From Promicromonospora citrea (GTDB taxonomy: Bacteria > Actinomycetota > Actinomycetes > Actinomycetales > Cellulomonadaceae): 62,590 bases of DNA. Made by a program: the position numbers and the translations under genes. Below, piece by piece: positions 19,801 to 29,289 of this stretch. The notes under the pieces were generated by a model, which worked only from the letters and a program-made list of their open reading frames with translations, was not told where the DNA came from and ran no database searches. The stretch covers positions 1-62,590 of the forward strand of contig NZ_JABEMG010000009.1 of the NCBI RefSeq assembly GCF_013004695.1, in the 5' to 3' direction. Numbering within the stretch: position 1 is the first letter of the stretch; every line of letters begins with the position of its first letter.

Positions 19801-22800
19801 CGTCGCGGTCGACGCGCTCGCGAACGACTCCGACCCGGACGGCGACCAGGTCGCCCTGGTTCCTCGCTCGTTCGAGGGGGGTGACGCGCTCGACCCGCGC
19901 GTGGTCGACGGCATGGTGCTGGTCACGACCCCGGGCGGCGAGGGCACCCACACCTTCTACTACGGCATCGAGGACTCCTGGGCGGCCCGCGCGACGGGGT
20001 CGGTGACCGTGGAGGTGGCGCGCGACGCGCCGCTGCTGCGCCCGGTGGCCCGCGACGACACCGTCGCACCCGCCGACGTCACGTCGGACACAGTGACCGT
20101 CGACGTGCGGCGCAACGACACCGACCCGGACGGCGTGGCCGCCGACCTCGAGGTCGCGGTGCTCGGCCCGGACGGCGAGCCGGCCGAGGGCGTGACGGTG
20201 GACGAGGAGGGCGCCGTGACGGTGGCCCTCGGCGAGCAGCCGCGCGTGCTCACCTACACCGTGACCGACCAGGACGGCCTGGAGGGCAAGGCGTTCCTGC
20301 GCGTGCCGCGCGACGGGTCGCTGCCGCACCTGCGCCAGCCGGTCGAGGCGCTGCCGACCTACGCGGGCGAGACCCTCGAGATCGACCTCACGGAGTACGT
20401 GGTCGTCGCCGAGGGCAAGACGCCCCGGCTGACCGTCGAGGAGAAGGTGACGGCGGTCGAGGGCACGCGCGAGGTCACGAGCCCCACGACCCTGACCTAC
20501 ACGTCCGACGAGGACTACGTGGGCCCGGCGTCGGTCACGTTCGAGGTGACCGACGGCGACGGCCCCGACGACCCCGAGGGTCGCACCGCGGTGCTCACGC
20601 TGCCGATCGACGTGCGTGCGAGCCGCAACCAGCCGCCCGAGATCCGCGGGACCGCGCTGCTGGACGTCGCGGCGGGCGAGGAGGCGTCGCTCGACCTGTC
20701 GCGCCTCGTCGTCGACCCCGAGGGCGACCCGCTGACCGTCGAGGTGACCGGTGGCGCCGACGGGCTCACCCTCGGGACGCAGGGCACGACCGTGCTCGCC
20801 CAGGCGGACCCCTCGGTGCCGCGCGGCACCCGCGTCACCGTCCCGTTCACCGTGACCGACGGCGGTCACCCGCCGGTCGCGGGCGAGCTCGCCGTCACGG
20901 TGGTCGCCTCCACCCGGCCGCCGGCCCGCGCGAACCCCGACGAGGTGCGGGACGCCCACCAGGGCGAGGAGGTCACGGTCGACGTGCTGGCCAACGACGT
21001 GAACCCGTTCCCGGAGGAGCCGCTCACCGTGGTGGGCGCGGTGGTCGAGACGGGGCGGGGCAGCGCGGTGCCGACCGGCTCCGCGCTGACCGTCACACCG
21101 GCGGACACCTTCGTCGGCACGATGGTGGTGCGCTACCGCGTGGCGGACGCGACCGCCGACCCGGACCGCGAGGTCGAGGGCACGGTGCGGCTCACGGTGC
21201 TCGGGCGGCCCGAGGCGCCGCGCCCGCCGCGGGTCGAGGAGGTGCGCTCGGAGACGGTGGTGCTGAGCTGGGACGCGCCGTCCGACAACGGCGCGGAGAT
21301 CACCGGGTACACCGTCCGGTCGGGCCGCGGCGACGCCACGGAGTGCGCCTCGACGACCTGCACGGTCACCGGGCTGCAGAACGACGTGGTGTACACGTTC
21401 ACCGTCACGGCCACCAACGAGGTCGGGGAGTCCGACCCGTCCGGTCCCTCCGGGGAGGCGCGCCCCGACGAGAAGCCGGACAAGCCCGAGCCGCCCACGC
21501 TGCGGTTCGGGGACGAGTCGCTCACCGTCACGTGGAAGAACCGGACCTACACCGACCGGTCGCCCATCGAGTGCGTCAACCTGGAGATCAGCCCGGCCCC
21601 GGCCGACGGCGTGCTGCAGAAGCAGTGCGTGACCGGTACGTCCACCGTCTGGGACGGTCTCGCCAACGGCACGGCCTACACGGTCATGGTGCAGGCCGTG
21701 AACGCGGCGCCCGAGCCGTCCGACTGGAGCGACGCGTCCGCGCCCGAGGTGCCGGCGGCCCCGCCCGCCCAGCCGGCCGCGCCGAGCGCCCAGCGCGTCG
21801 ACAACGCCCTCGGCGGCCAGATCACGGTGTCGTGGACGGAGCCGGCGAACAACGGCGACCCCGTGGCGCGCTACCACCTCGACGTGTTCGAGGACGGCAC
21901 GCTGAAGGAGACCCAGACCGTCACGGGCACGTCCCGCGTGGTCTCGGGCCTGTCGCCCGAGGCGTCGTACACGTTCGCCGTCACGGCGGAGAACAAGGCC
22001 GGGCGCTCGCCCGCCAGCGCCCGGTCGCCCGAGCAGGTGCCCTTCGGGCAGCCGCAGGTCCCCGCCGCGCCGACGGCGGAGCTCGGCAGCACGACGAACG
22101 GCCAGGCGGTCGTCCGGTGGAGCGGCATCCCGGCGGACGCGTTCCGCGGCCCGGCGCACCGGTACGAGGTGCAGGGCAACGGGGTCCCCGCCCGGACGGC
22201 GTCGTCGCCCGCCACGATCACGGGCCTCTCGAACGGCACGCAGTACCGGTTCCAGGTGCGCGCGTGCAACCAGTACACGTGCTCCGCCTGGTCGGCGAGC
22301 TCCAACGGGGTCGTGCCCTACACGACGCCGGGTGCGCCCGGGGTGGCGTGGTCGCTGCGCTCGTCGAGCGAGGGCCGGTTCACGGTCAGCCCGCCCGGCA
22401 GCAACGGCGGCCGTGCGCTCCAGTCGATGCGCTACCGGATCGACGGCGGCGGCTGGCAGAACCTGAGCACGTCCGGCGGGACGGTCGACGTCGGGCCCGC
22501 GTACAGCAGGACCTGGACGATCGAGGCCCAGGCGTGCAACGAGGCGGGCTGCGGCGCGACGGCGTCGGGGAGCGGGCGCACCAACCCGAACCCGGCCAAC
22601 CGCACCTTCACCATCTCGAAGGGTGCCGACGCGTCGAGCTCCTCGGGCTGCCGGCAGGGCGCCGCGTGCCGGTGGATCAACATGACGATCACCGGCTGGG
22701 AGCCGAACACGGCGTTCACGATGCGCTGCCTCTCCACCCAGCACGACCCGGCGGGCCAGGTGTACTTCCCGCGGTGGGAGGACGGCCCGTGGTGGGGCCA

Positions 22801-22936
22801 GGCGTGGGGCGTGCCGCTGCGCACGGACGCGAACGGCAACTGGTCGGGCCAGTCGGACTGCATGCACGGCTACACGGGCCAGTACACGTGGGTCGAGACG
22901 CAGCAGCTCGGCGAGTCCAACCACCTGCGATGGTGA
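16862..22936 (+). CDS. giant membrane-anchored Ig/cadherin-like and Fn3 repeat protein 2
   Basis: This is a 2024-aa paralog of its neighbours. A short cytoplasmic N-terminus leads into a membrane helix at about residues 11-31, then GEATAEVDLDDSGVWVT as in protein 1. The head extends to about 385. Cadherin/Ig-like repeats begin near 388 (VLDVLANDIDPDGDVM) and continue to about 1447. Five Fn3-like domains begin near 1449 (LSWDAPSDNGAEITGY). The last about 100 residues form the C-terminal module with Cys pairs and the end NHLRW. The GTG at 16862 follows GAGGA at 16851-16855. The distance to giant gene 1 is 91 bp, so co-transcription is possible. The function is not known; the architecture suggests a long extracellular fibre or adhesin. 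Annotation pipelines would probably call it an Ig-like or Fn3 domain protein. Confidence 0.9.
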   Translation: MPRLNVSPRSAVSAGVVTLFTGALVLLAVLQQGEATAEVDLDDSGVWVTKTSAGLLGRFNTEAEALDGTLLAGSSTFDVQQAAYRVLMTDPGAATANPVDPAHLALDGTMTVPAGSVVASGGSTTAVLDPDDGRLWVLPFSGAAQFDEEQLEPTAELAPGTRVAVGTDGTVYAAVPRQGRLVTVPTTTAGVAGEPTETELSVAQDAEVELTAVGDDPVVLDRTAGALVLPGGDVVDLTDAASARLQQPSGAADAVVVATPQGLVTQPLSGDDATTRRASGTPAAPVQLGGCTYGAWSGTGQVVRDCSGTDRDVDETLEGADGELAYRVNRLAIVLNDVADGTLWMAADDFEKVDDWDLTMPEEAEGEKVESETTTPEMVDQFLAERDKPNRPPEPKDDTLGVRPGRTTVLDVLANDIDPDGDVMTVTVEGPGGETGVTVDRVLDGAALQADVPQTATGSTTFRYTVDDGRGGTAEAKVRLTVVPPGENAPPEARGEPVLRVAQGGDARIRVLPFWRDPDGDDLVLSSATTADPADEVRFRPDGTVEFRDSGTTTGRKIVDLTVSDGLDQVGEGRLLVDVVATQEPPVAVADHVTVQAGDPVTVEPLRNDTDPNGDRLRLVSVSERAPATVTENYAAGTFRFVSQDPGSYDLTYQVSDGPDSTMGLVRVDVLPPPQDAGPPVVVGDTVLLPAGGSALVDVLANDTDPSGGVLVVTSVEADAGVTAAVLDHHVLRVAETARLDRPVTLRYTASNGAQSAVGEVRVVPVAAPTRLRPPEAVADEITVHTGDVVTVPVLKNDAHPDGLELTLAEELVEGPESGEAFVSEDTVRFRAGSQAGTVHVVYEVRDSNNQKDSAQVTINVTDTLENAAPQPPDTTARVLAGAVTRVALPLDGSDPDGDHVTLDGLSVPPKKGTVRLVDGFLEYEATRDAAGRDEFRYAVTDTRGASAEGTVAVGIARPPGTNQPPTAGDDTTLVRPGRDVAVDALANDSDPDGDQVALVPRSFEGGDALDPRVVDGMVLVTTPGGEGTHTFYYGIEDSWAARATGSVTVEVARDAPLLRPVARDDTVAPADVTSDTVTVDVRRNDTDPDGVAADLEVAVLGPDGEPAEGVTVDEEGAVTVALGEQPRVLTYTVTDQDGLEGKAFLRVPRDGSLPHLRQPVEALPTYAGETLEIDLTEYVVVAEGKTPRLTVEEKVTAVEGTREVTSPTTLTYTSDEDYVGPASVTFEVTDGDGPDDPEGRTAVLTLPIDVRASRNQPPEIRGTALLDVAAGEEASLDLSRLVVDPEGDPLTVEVTGGADGLTLGTQGTTVLAQADPSVPRGTRVTVPFTVTDGGHPPVAGELAVTVVASTRPPARANPDEVRDAHQGEEVTVDVLANDVNPFPEEPLTVVGAVVETGRGSAVPTGSALTVTPADTFVGTMVVRYRVADATADPDREVEGTVRLTVLGRPEAPRPPRVEEVRSETVVLSWDAPSDNGAEITGYTVRSGRGDATECASTTCTVTGLQNDVVYTFTVTATNEVGESDPSGPSGEARPDEKPDKPEPPTLRFGDESLTVTWKNRTYTDRSPIECVNLEISPAPADGVLQKQCVTGTSTVWDGLANGTAYTVMVQAVNAAPEPSDWSDASAPEVPAAPPAQPAAPSAQRVDNALGGQITVSWTEPANNGDPVARYHLDVFEDGTLKETQTVTGTSRVVSGLSPEASYTFAVTAENKAGRSPASARSPEQVPFGQPQVPAAPTAELGSTTNGQAVVRWSGIPADAFRGPAHRYEVQGNGVPARTASSPATITGLSNGTQYRFQVRACNQYTCSAWSASSNGVVPYTTPGAPGVAWSLRSSSEGRFTVSPPGSNGGRALQSMRYRIDGGGWQNLSTSGGTVDVGPAYSRTWTIEAQACNEAGCGATASGSGRTNPNPANRTFTISKGADASSSSGCRQGAACRWINMTITGWEPNTAFTMRCLSTQHDPAGQVYFPRWEDGPWWGQAWGVPLRTDANGNWSGQSDCMHGYTGQYTWVETQQLGESNHLRW

Positions 22937-23143
22937 TCCGCGTGCTTCGCCGCCTTTTCGGTGCCGCTCACCAGACACACCCCTACAATCTGGACAAATG
23001 CTATGGGGAGTCCTCCCCAGCGAAACTCCGGGACTCTTCACCCACCTCCCCGGTAGGGTGCTTTCGTCGCCCCCGTGTGTACGTCCGGGCGAGCGGCTTC
23101 GCGGCAGTGAGCTGATCAGAGTGAGTGGATCGAGGAGGAGCGC
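22937..23143 (+). promoter_or_regulatory. intergenic promoter region of giant gene 3 with palindrome
   Basis: This 207-bp gap holds two candidate -10 elements, TACAAT (22984-22989) and TAGGGT (23054-23059). Between them at 23003-23020 stands ATGGGGAGTCCTCCCCAG: arms GGGGAG and CTCCCC around TC. The palindrome matches those before the WXG100-type genes downstream. Its end lies 34 bases before the second -10, about one helical turn further than the 23-24 bases at the other sites. A strong ribosome-binding site (GAGGAGGAG) precedes the gene. No coding sequence is supported here. Confidence 0.5.
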
Positions 23144-26100
23144 ATGAGCCTTGTCTCGCGCGTGATGGAGAATCGCCGGTCGGTGGCGTCGGTCGGTGCG
23201 GTGACTCTTTTCGGTGCGGGGCTGGTCGCATTCGCTTTCCTGTACGAGGGTGAGGCGACGGCCGACGTCGAGCTGAACGACTCGGGCGTGTGGGTCACGC
23301 AGACGGCCACGGGCAAGCTGGGCCGCTTCAACTACGAGGCGAAGGCGCTCGACGGCACCCTGCTGGCGAACTCGACCAGCTTCGACGTCGAACAGGACGC
23401 CCAGCGCGTGCTGCTCGACAACGTGGGCGACTCCTCGGCGAGCCCGGTGAACCCGGCGCTGCTCGCGCTCGACGCGACGATGAAGTTCCCGGCGGGCGCG
23501 AAGGTCGCGGCGAGCAAGGCGACGACGGCCGTGTACGACCCGGAGTCCGGCCGCGCCTGGGTGCTGCCGTTCGACCAGGGCGGGTTCGACGAGAAGAAGA
23601 CGAAGCCGACCGTGAAGGCGGGCCCCGGCGGTTCGCTCACGGTCGCGGAGGACGGCACGGTGTTCCTCGCGGTGCCGGCCGACGGCACGCTCTACACGGT
23701 CTCCACCGGCGCGCAGGGCGTCCCGGAGGAGGTCGAGGAGTCGGAGCTCCCCCTCGCACAGAACGCCGAGGTGCAGGTCTCCGCCGTCGGCGACAAGCCC
23801 GTCGTGCTGGACCAGTCGAGCTCGACGCTCGTGCTGCCGGGCGGCGACACGGTCAAGGTGGACGGCGCGCAGCCCATGCTGCAGCAGCCGTCGGCGGAGT
23901 CCGACGCGGTCGTGATCGCCACGGCCGACGGCCTCGTGTCGCAGCCGCTCCGCGGCGGCACCCCGACGAAGCGCACGGCGTCGGGCAACCCGTCGGCGCC
24001 CGTGCAGCTCGGTGAGTGCGTCTACGGCGCGTGGTCGAGCACCGGCCAGGTGATCCGCGACTGCCCGGACCAGGACAACGACGTCGACGAGGTGCTCGAG
24101 GGCGTCGACCCCGCCGCGACGCTCGTCTACCGCGTGAACCGGAACCTGATCGTCCTCAACGACGTGGCCGACGGCACGCTGTGGATGGCGGCCGACGACT
24201 TCCAGAAGGTCGACGACTGGGACCTCAAGATGCCCGAGGACGCGGAGGGCGAGAAGACCGAGTCGGAGGAGACCACTCCTGAGCAGGTCGACCAGCTCGT
24301 CGCCGACCGCAGCAAGCCGAACCGGGCCCCGAAGCCGAAGGACGACGTCATCGGCGTGCGGCCGGGCCGCACCACCGTGCTCAACGTGCTCGGCAACGAC
24401 GTGGACCCCGACGGTGACGTCATGACGGCAACGGTCAAGGGCAAGGTCGACGGGCCGGCCGCGGTGAACCGTGTGCTCGACGGCGCGGCCCTCCAGGCCG
24501 ACGTGCCCGCCGACGCCTCCGGGAAGACCACCTTCGAGTACGAGGTCGACGACGGCCGCGAGAACGGCAAGGCCACCGCGTCGGTGACGGTCGACGTCGT
24601 GCCGATGGAGAAGAACAACCCTCCGACGCAGTCCGGTCAGCCGGTGCTGCGGGTGGGGCAGGGCGGCCTCGGCACCATCAAGGTGCTGCCGTACTTCAAG
24701 GACCCGGACGGGGACGACCTGTTCCTGTCGAGCGCCTCGACGGCGGACCCGCTCGACGAGGTGCGCTTCCGTCCCGACGGCACGATCGAGTTCCGCGACG
24801 GCGGCACGACGATCGGGCGCAAGATCGTCGACGTCACGGTGTCCGACGCGCAGGGTGTGCCGGTCGAGGGCGTGCTGCAGATCGACGTCATCGCGAGCAA
24901 CGTCCCGCCGATCGCGGTGCAGGACCACGTGACCGTGCTCGCGGGTGAGCCGATCACGGTCGAGCCCCTGAGGAACGACTACGACCCCAACGGGGACAAG
25001 CTCCGGCTGACGAGCGTCACCGAGGAGCAGAAGGCCGAGATCACGACCAACGCGACTGCGGGGACGTTCAAGTTCGTCAGCGACGAGCCCGGTTCCTACG
25101 ACGTCACGTACCAGGTGACCGACGGCCCCGAGCCCGTGACCGGCCTCGTCCGGGTGGACGTCGTGACGCCGCCGGAGCAGGGGGGCGTGCCGATCGCGGT
25201 GTCGGACCAGGTGCTGCTGCCCACGGGCGGTACCGCGCTGGTGGACGTGCTGGCCAACGACACCGACCCCGCGGGCGGCGTGCTCGTGGTCCAGGGCGTC
25301 GAGGTGCCCGACGACTCGCCGGTCAAGGTCTCGGTGCTCAACCACCAGGTCCTCAAGGTGTCGGAGCTGAAGCGGCTCAGCGGGCCGGTCACCATCGACT
25401 ACACGGTGGGCAACGGCAGCGGGACCGCGAGCGGGCAGGTGCGCGTGGTGCCGATCCCCGCGCCGGCAGCGCTGCGGCCGCCGGAGGCGGGCCCGGACAC
25501 GGCGGTCGTGCACACCGGCGACGTGGTGACGATCCCGGTGCTGAGGAACGACACCCACCCGGACGGCCTGGAGCTCACGCTCAACGACGAGCTGCAGGAG
25601 GAGCCGCCGGCGAGCGCGGGCGAGGCGTTCGTGTCGCAGGACACGGTGCGCTTCCGCGCGGGCGACGAGGCCGGCACGGTGCACGCGGTCTACGAGGTGG
25701 TGGACAGCAACGGGCAGAAGGACTCGGCCCAGGTGACGATCAACGTCGTCGACGAGCAGTCGAACACCGCCCCGCAGCTGCCGGACGTGGAGGCGCGCGT
25801 GCTGGCCGAGGGTGTGGTGCGCATCCCGCTGCCGCTGGACGGCACCGACCCGGACGGTGACTACGTGACGCTGTCGTCGATCTCGGGCGCGCCGAGCAAG
25901 GGCACCGCCACGATCGTGGACGGCTTCATCGACTACAAGGCGTCCGCGGAGCCGGGCCTCGACACGTTCACCTACCAGGTGACCGACACGCGCGGCGCGC
26001 CGGCCGAGGGGCTGGTCCGCGTGGGCATCGCGCCCAAGCCGGCCACCAACCAGCCGCCGCAGGCCGAGGACGACCAGACGACGGTGCGCCCCGGCCGGAC

Positions 26101-29100
26101 GGTCGCGGTCCAGGCGCTGGAGAACGACACCGACCCCGACGGTGACCAGATCGGCCTGTACGCCAAGGGGTTCGAGGGCACGGAGGAGAGCGGGATCGAG
26201 CCGAAGGCGGTCGAGGACGACGTCGTGCTCACCGCGCCGGACGACGAGGGCTCGTACTCCTTCTACTACGGGGTCCAGGACACGTTCCAGGCCCGCGCGA
26301 GCGGCGCGATCACGGTGAACGTGGACCGTGAGGCTCCGCTCCTGCGGCCCGTGGCGAGCGACGACGTGGTCACGGCGGACGACGTGCAGGGCGCGTCGAG
26401 CGTCACCGTGAACGTGCTCGCCAACGACGTCGACCCCGACGGCGTGGCCGCGGAGCTCGAGGTGTCCGTGGCCGAGGGCCTCGAGGGCGTCACGGTCACC
26501 GAGGAGAAGCAGCTCCGGATCGAGCTGGCGCCGTCGGCGCAGGTGATCACGTACACGGTCACGGACATGGACGGGCTGGAGGCCAAGGCGTTCGTGCGGG
26601 TGCCGGGCGACCAGTCGCGGCCGCACGTCAAGCCGGGCCTGGAGCCGCTCAAGGCGACCACGGGCGAGCCGCTGACCATCGACCTGGCGGGCTACGTGGT
26701 GGTGCGCGAGGACCGCGAGCCGCGCATCACCGAGGAGAAGACGGTCAAGGCCCTGGAGGGTCAGGTCTCGGTGACCGACCACGACACGGTGGTGTACACC
26801 TCGGCCGAGGACTACGCGGGGGCGGCGTCGGTGACCTTCGAGGTGACCGACGGCTCGGGCCCGGACGACCCCGAGGGTCTGACAGCGGTGCTGACGCTGC
26901 CCATCGACGTGACCCCGGCCAAGAACATGCCCCCGAAGGTGACCGGCACCCCGGTGCTCGAGGTCGCGGCGGGCGAGGAGGCCACGGTCGACCTGGCCCG
27001 GTACGTCAAGGACCCCGACAAGGACGACCTGACCTTCAAGGTGGCGGGCGGCGAGGGCATCACCGCGACCGCGTCCGGCAGCGCCGTGACGGCGCAGGCC
27101 GAGCCGTCGGTTCCGAAGGGCACGACCCAGAGCATCCCGTTCACGGTGGCCGACGGGTGGAACCCTGAGGTCGAGGCCCAGCTCACGGTGAGGGTGGTCG
27201 CCTCGACGCGGCCGCTGATCCAGACGTCGCCGGACGAGGTGCCGGACGCCCACCAGGGCAGGTCCGTGTCCGTGTCCGTGCTCGACAACGACACCAACCC
27301 GTTCCCGGGCAAGCCGCGGAAGATCACCAACGCGGTGACCGAGACGGGCGTCGCGGACAGCCTGTCGTTCACCGACTCCGAGGTGGTCGTCACGCCGGGT
27401 GCGGACTTCCACGGCGTCATGACGGTGCGCTACACCGTGCAGGACGCGACGGAGGACGCCGACCGTCAGGTCGACGGTGTGCTCAAGGTGACCGTGCTGG
27501 GCCGTCCGGAGGCGCCGCGTGCGCCGCGGGTCGAGGAGGTGCGCTCCGAGACCGTGGTGCTCAGCTGGGACCAGCCGAACAACAACGGCGCGGACATCAC
27601 CGGCTACACCCTGCGCACCAACACGGGCCAGGAGCACGCGTGCGCCACGACCACGTGCACCTTCGACGGGCTCAAGAACAACGTGAAGTACACCTTCACC
27701 GTGGTCGCGACCAACGAGGTCGGTGACTCCGAGCCGTCGCCCGCCTCACGTGAGGCCCGCCCGGACGAGAAGCCGGACAAGCCCGAGCCGCCCACGCTGG
27801 AGTTCGGGGACAAGTCCCTCACGGTGAGCTGGACCAACCGCTCCTACACGGACCGGTCGCCGATCGAGTGCGTCAACCTGGAGATCAGCCCGGCACCGAC
27901 CGACGGCGTCACCCAGAAGCAGTGCCAGACCGGCAGCTCGGTCACGTGGAACGGCCTCGAGAACGGCACGGCCTACACCGTGCGCGTCCAGGCGCGGAAC
28001 AAGGCGCCGGACCCGTCGGACTGGAGCGAGCCGTCCGCGCCCGAGACGCCCGCGGCGCCCCCGGCGCAGCCCGGCCCGCCGACGGCGACGCGTGTCAACA
28101 CCGCCGTGGGCGGCCAGATCACGGTGGAGTGGACCGCGCCGGCGAACAACGGTGACGCGGTCAAGGAGTACACGCTCACGGAGTACCGGGACGGCTCCAG
28201 GACCCGCACCCTCACGGAGACGGGGACCCGGAAGGTCATCCAGGACCTGAGCACCAACTCGACGTACACCTACACGGTCATGGCCACGAACAAGGCGGGC
28301 GACTCGCCCGTCAGCGGCCAGTCGAACGAGGTCGTGCCCTACGGCACGCCGGACGTCCCGGGCACGCCGCGCGCCCAGCTCGGCACGAACACCAGCGGCC
28401 GGGCCGCCGTGACCTGGAGCCGGGTCGGCGACGTCCGCGGCACCGGCGAGAGGTACGAGGTCAAGGCGAGCGGCATGGCGGAGCAGAACGCGGGCAACGT
28501 CACGGCGTACACCTACACCGGCCTGAAGAACGGCACTGCGTACACGTTCCAGGTCCGCGCGTGCAACGCGTACGTCTGCTCCGACTGGTCGGCCGCGTCC
28601 AACGCGGTGACCCCGTACGGCCCGCCGCCCAAGCCGTCGATCAGCGCGAGCGGCGGCGACCGGAAGGTCACCTTCACCTGGGACGCCCGGGCGACCAACG
28701 GCCGCTCGACCACCGTCTCCGTGACCGGTGCGATCCGCAGCTCCAACAAGAGCGGCACGCAGTCGGCCTCGGCCGGCTACAGCGAGGTCAAGGAAGCGTG
28801 TGTGACGGTCAGGGACTCCGAGGGGCAGACCGCCCAGAGCTGCGCCTCCGCCCGGTCGGACGCCAGGCCCGACCCCCGGGCCTGGGTCACCAAGGGCCCC
28901 AAGGTGAGCAACGGTGACTGCTCGCACTCCTCGTGCTCGTACTTCGTGGTCAACTGGCAGGACTTCCCGACCGGTAACCACCAGGTGGAGTGCATGTCGG
29001 GCACCAACCCGGACGAGTCCGGCTGGCACAACATCCTGACGCCCGACCGGTCCTACACGATCAACTTCGGTTCCTCGAGCGGCAGCCGCCAGATGACGTG

Positions 29101-29173
29101 CTTCTACGGCTACCCGAACACCGAGGTGGCCGTCCGGATCGACGGCAAGCGGTACGAGGCGCGTACCTGGTAG
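23144..29173 (+). CDS. giant membrane-anchored Ig/cadherin-like and Fn3 repeat protein 3
   Basis: This is the 2009-aa third member of the tandem family. A membrane helix lies at about residues 13-34, followed by the conserved head (DSGVWVTQTATGKLGRFN). Cadherin/Ig-like repeats run from about 390 to 1450 (VLNVLGNDVDPDGDVM). Fn3 domains begin near 1453 (LSWDQPNNNGADITGY), and the Cys-bearing C-terminal module ends in EARTW. The protein is visibly richer in Lys than the two upstream copies, a sign of older divergence or different selection. The ATG follows GAGGAGGAGCGC. It has its own promoter region with the shared palindrome, and a strong hairpin follows the stop, so it can be an independent transcription unit. 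No enzymatic domain is recognised. Confidence 0.91.
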   Translation: MSLVSRVMENRRSVASVGAVTLFGAGLVAFAFLYEGEATADVELNDSGVWVTQTATGKLGRFNYEAKALDGTLLANSTSFDVEQDAQRVLLDNVGDSSASPVNPALLALDATMKFPAGAKVAASKATTAVYDPESGRAWVLPFDQGGFDEKKTKPTVKAGPGGSLTVAEDGTVFLAVPADGTLYTVSTGAQGVPEEVEESELPLAQNAEVQVSAVGDKPVVLDQSSSTLVLPGGDTVKVDGAQPMLQQPSAESDAVVIATADGLVSQPLRGGTPTKRTASGNPSAPVQLGECVYGAWSSTGQVIRDCPDQDNDVDEVLEGVDPAATLVYRVNRNLIVLNDVADGTLWMAADDFQKVDDWDLKMPEDAEGEKTESEETTPEQVDQLVADRSKPNRAPKPKDDVIGVRPGRTTVLNVLGNDVDPDGDVMTATVKGKVDGPAAVNRVLDGAALQADVPADASGKTTFEYEVDDGRENGKATASVTVDVVPMEKNNPPTQSGQPVLRVGQGGLGTIKVLPYFKDPDGDDLFLSSASTADPLDEVRFRPDGTIEFRDGGTTIGRKIVDVTVSDAQGVPVEGVLQIDVIASNVPPIAVQDHVTVLAGEPITVEPLRNDYDPNGDKLRLTSVTEEQKAEITTNATAGTFKFVSDEPGSYDVTYQVTDGPEPVTGLVRVDVVTPPEQGGVPIAVSDQVLLPTGGTALVDVLANDTDPAGGVLVVQGVEVPDDSPVKVSVLNHQVLKVSELKRLSGPVTIDYTVGNGSGTASGQVRVVPIPAPAALRPPEAGPDTAVVHTGDVVTIPVLRNDTHPDGLELTLNDELQEEPPASAGEAFVSQDTVRFRAGDEAGTVHAVYEVVDSNGQKDSAQVTINVVDEQSNTAPQLPDVEARVLAEGVVRIPLPLDGTDPDGDYVTLSSISGAPSKGTATIVDGFIDYKASAEPGLDTFTYQVTDTRGAPAEGLVRVGIAPKPATNQPPQAEDDQTTVRPGRTVAVQALENDTDPDGDQIGLYAKGFEGTEESGIEPKAVEDDVVLTAPDDEGSYSFYYGVQDTFQARASGAITVNVDREAPLLRPVASDDVVTADDVQGASSVTVNVLANDVDPDGVAAELEVSVAEGLEGVTVTEEKQLRIELAPSAQVITYTVTDMDGLEAKAFVRVPGDQSRPHVKPGLEPLKATTGEPLTIDLAGYVVVREDREPRITEEKTVKALEGQVSVTDHDTVVYTSAEDYAGAASVTFEVTDGSGPDDPEGLTAVLTLPIDVTPAKNMPPKVTGTPVLEVAAGEEATVDLARYVKDPDKDDLTFKVAGGEGITATASGSAVTAQAEPSVPKGTTQSIPFTVADGWNPEVEAQLTVRVVASTRPLIQTSPDEVPDAHQGRSVSVSVLDNDTNPFPGKPRKITNAVTETGVADSLSFTDSEVVVTPGADFHGVMTVRYTVQDATEDADRQVDGVLKVTVLGRPEAPRAPRVEEVRSETVVLSWDQPNNNGADITGYTLRTNTGQEHACATTTCTFDGLKNNVKYTFTVVATNEVGDSEPSPASREARPDEKPDKPEPPTLEFGDKSLTVSWTNRSYTDRSPIECVNLEISPAPTDGVTQKQCQTGSSVTWNGLENGTAYTVRVQARNKAPDPSDWSEPSAPETPAAPPAQPGPPTATRVNTAVGGQITVEWTAPANNGDAVKEYTLTEYRDGSRTRTLTETGTRKVIQDLSTNSTYTYTVMATNKAGDSPVSGQSNEVVPYGTPDVPGTPRAQLGTNTSGRAAVTWSRVGDVRGTGERYEVKASGMAEQNAGNVTAYTYTGLKNGTAYTFQVRACNAYVCSDWSAASNAVTPYGPPPKPSISASGGDRKVTFTWDARATNGRSTTVSVTGAIRSSNKSGTQSASAGYSEVKEACVTVRDSEGQTAQSCASARSDARPDPRAWVTKGPKVSNGDCSHSSCSYFVVNWQDFPTGNHQVECMSGTNPDESGWHNILTPDRSYTINFGSSSGSRQMTCFYGYPNTEVAVRIDGKRYEARTW

Positions 29174-29180
29174 AACCCTC

Positions 29181-29216
29181 CGTGGCCGGCCGCCGAGCGC
29201 ACGGCGGCCGGCCACG
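29181..29216 (+). terminator. strong hairpin after giant gene 3
   Basis: A perfect 15-bp stem (29181-29195 with 29202-29216; CGTGGCCGGCCGCCG pairs with CGGCGGCCGGCCACG) with the 6-base loop AGCGCA begins 7 bases after the stop. It has no U-tract, as is common for actinobacterial terminators. It separates the giant genes from the moxR operon. Confidence 0.75.
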
Positions 29217-29289
29217 CCATGATCGACACGACTTTTTCACCCGTGACCACAGCGACGAGCAGTCCGACGAGCAGTAGGGAAATGACGAG

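Noticed and set aside
16760-27637. Very long open frame on the minus strand opposite giant genes 2 and 3, and a similar one opposite giant gene 1 (10642-16758)
   Set aside because: Composition is Arg/His/Val/Gly-rich low complexity with no domains. In this GC-rich DNA the codon use of the plus-strand repeats leaves the antisense frame without stops. No ribosome-binding site or family match supports it.
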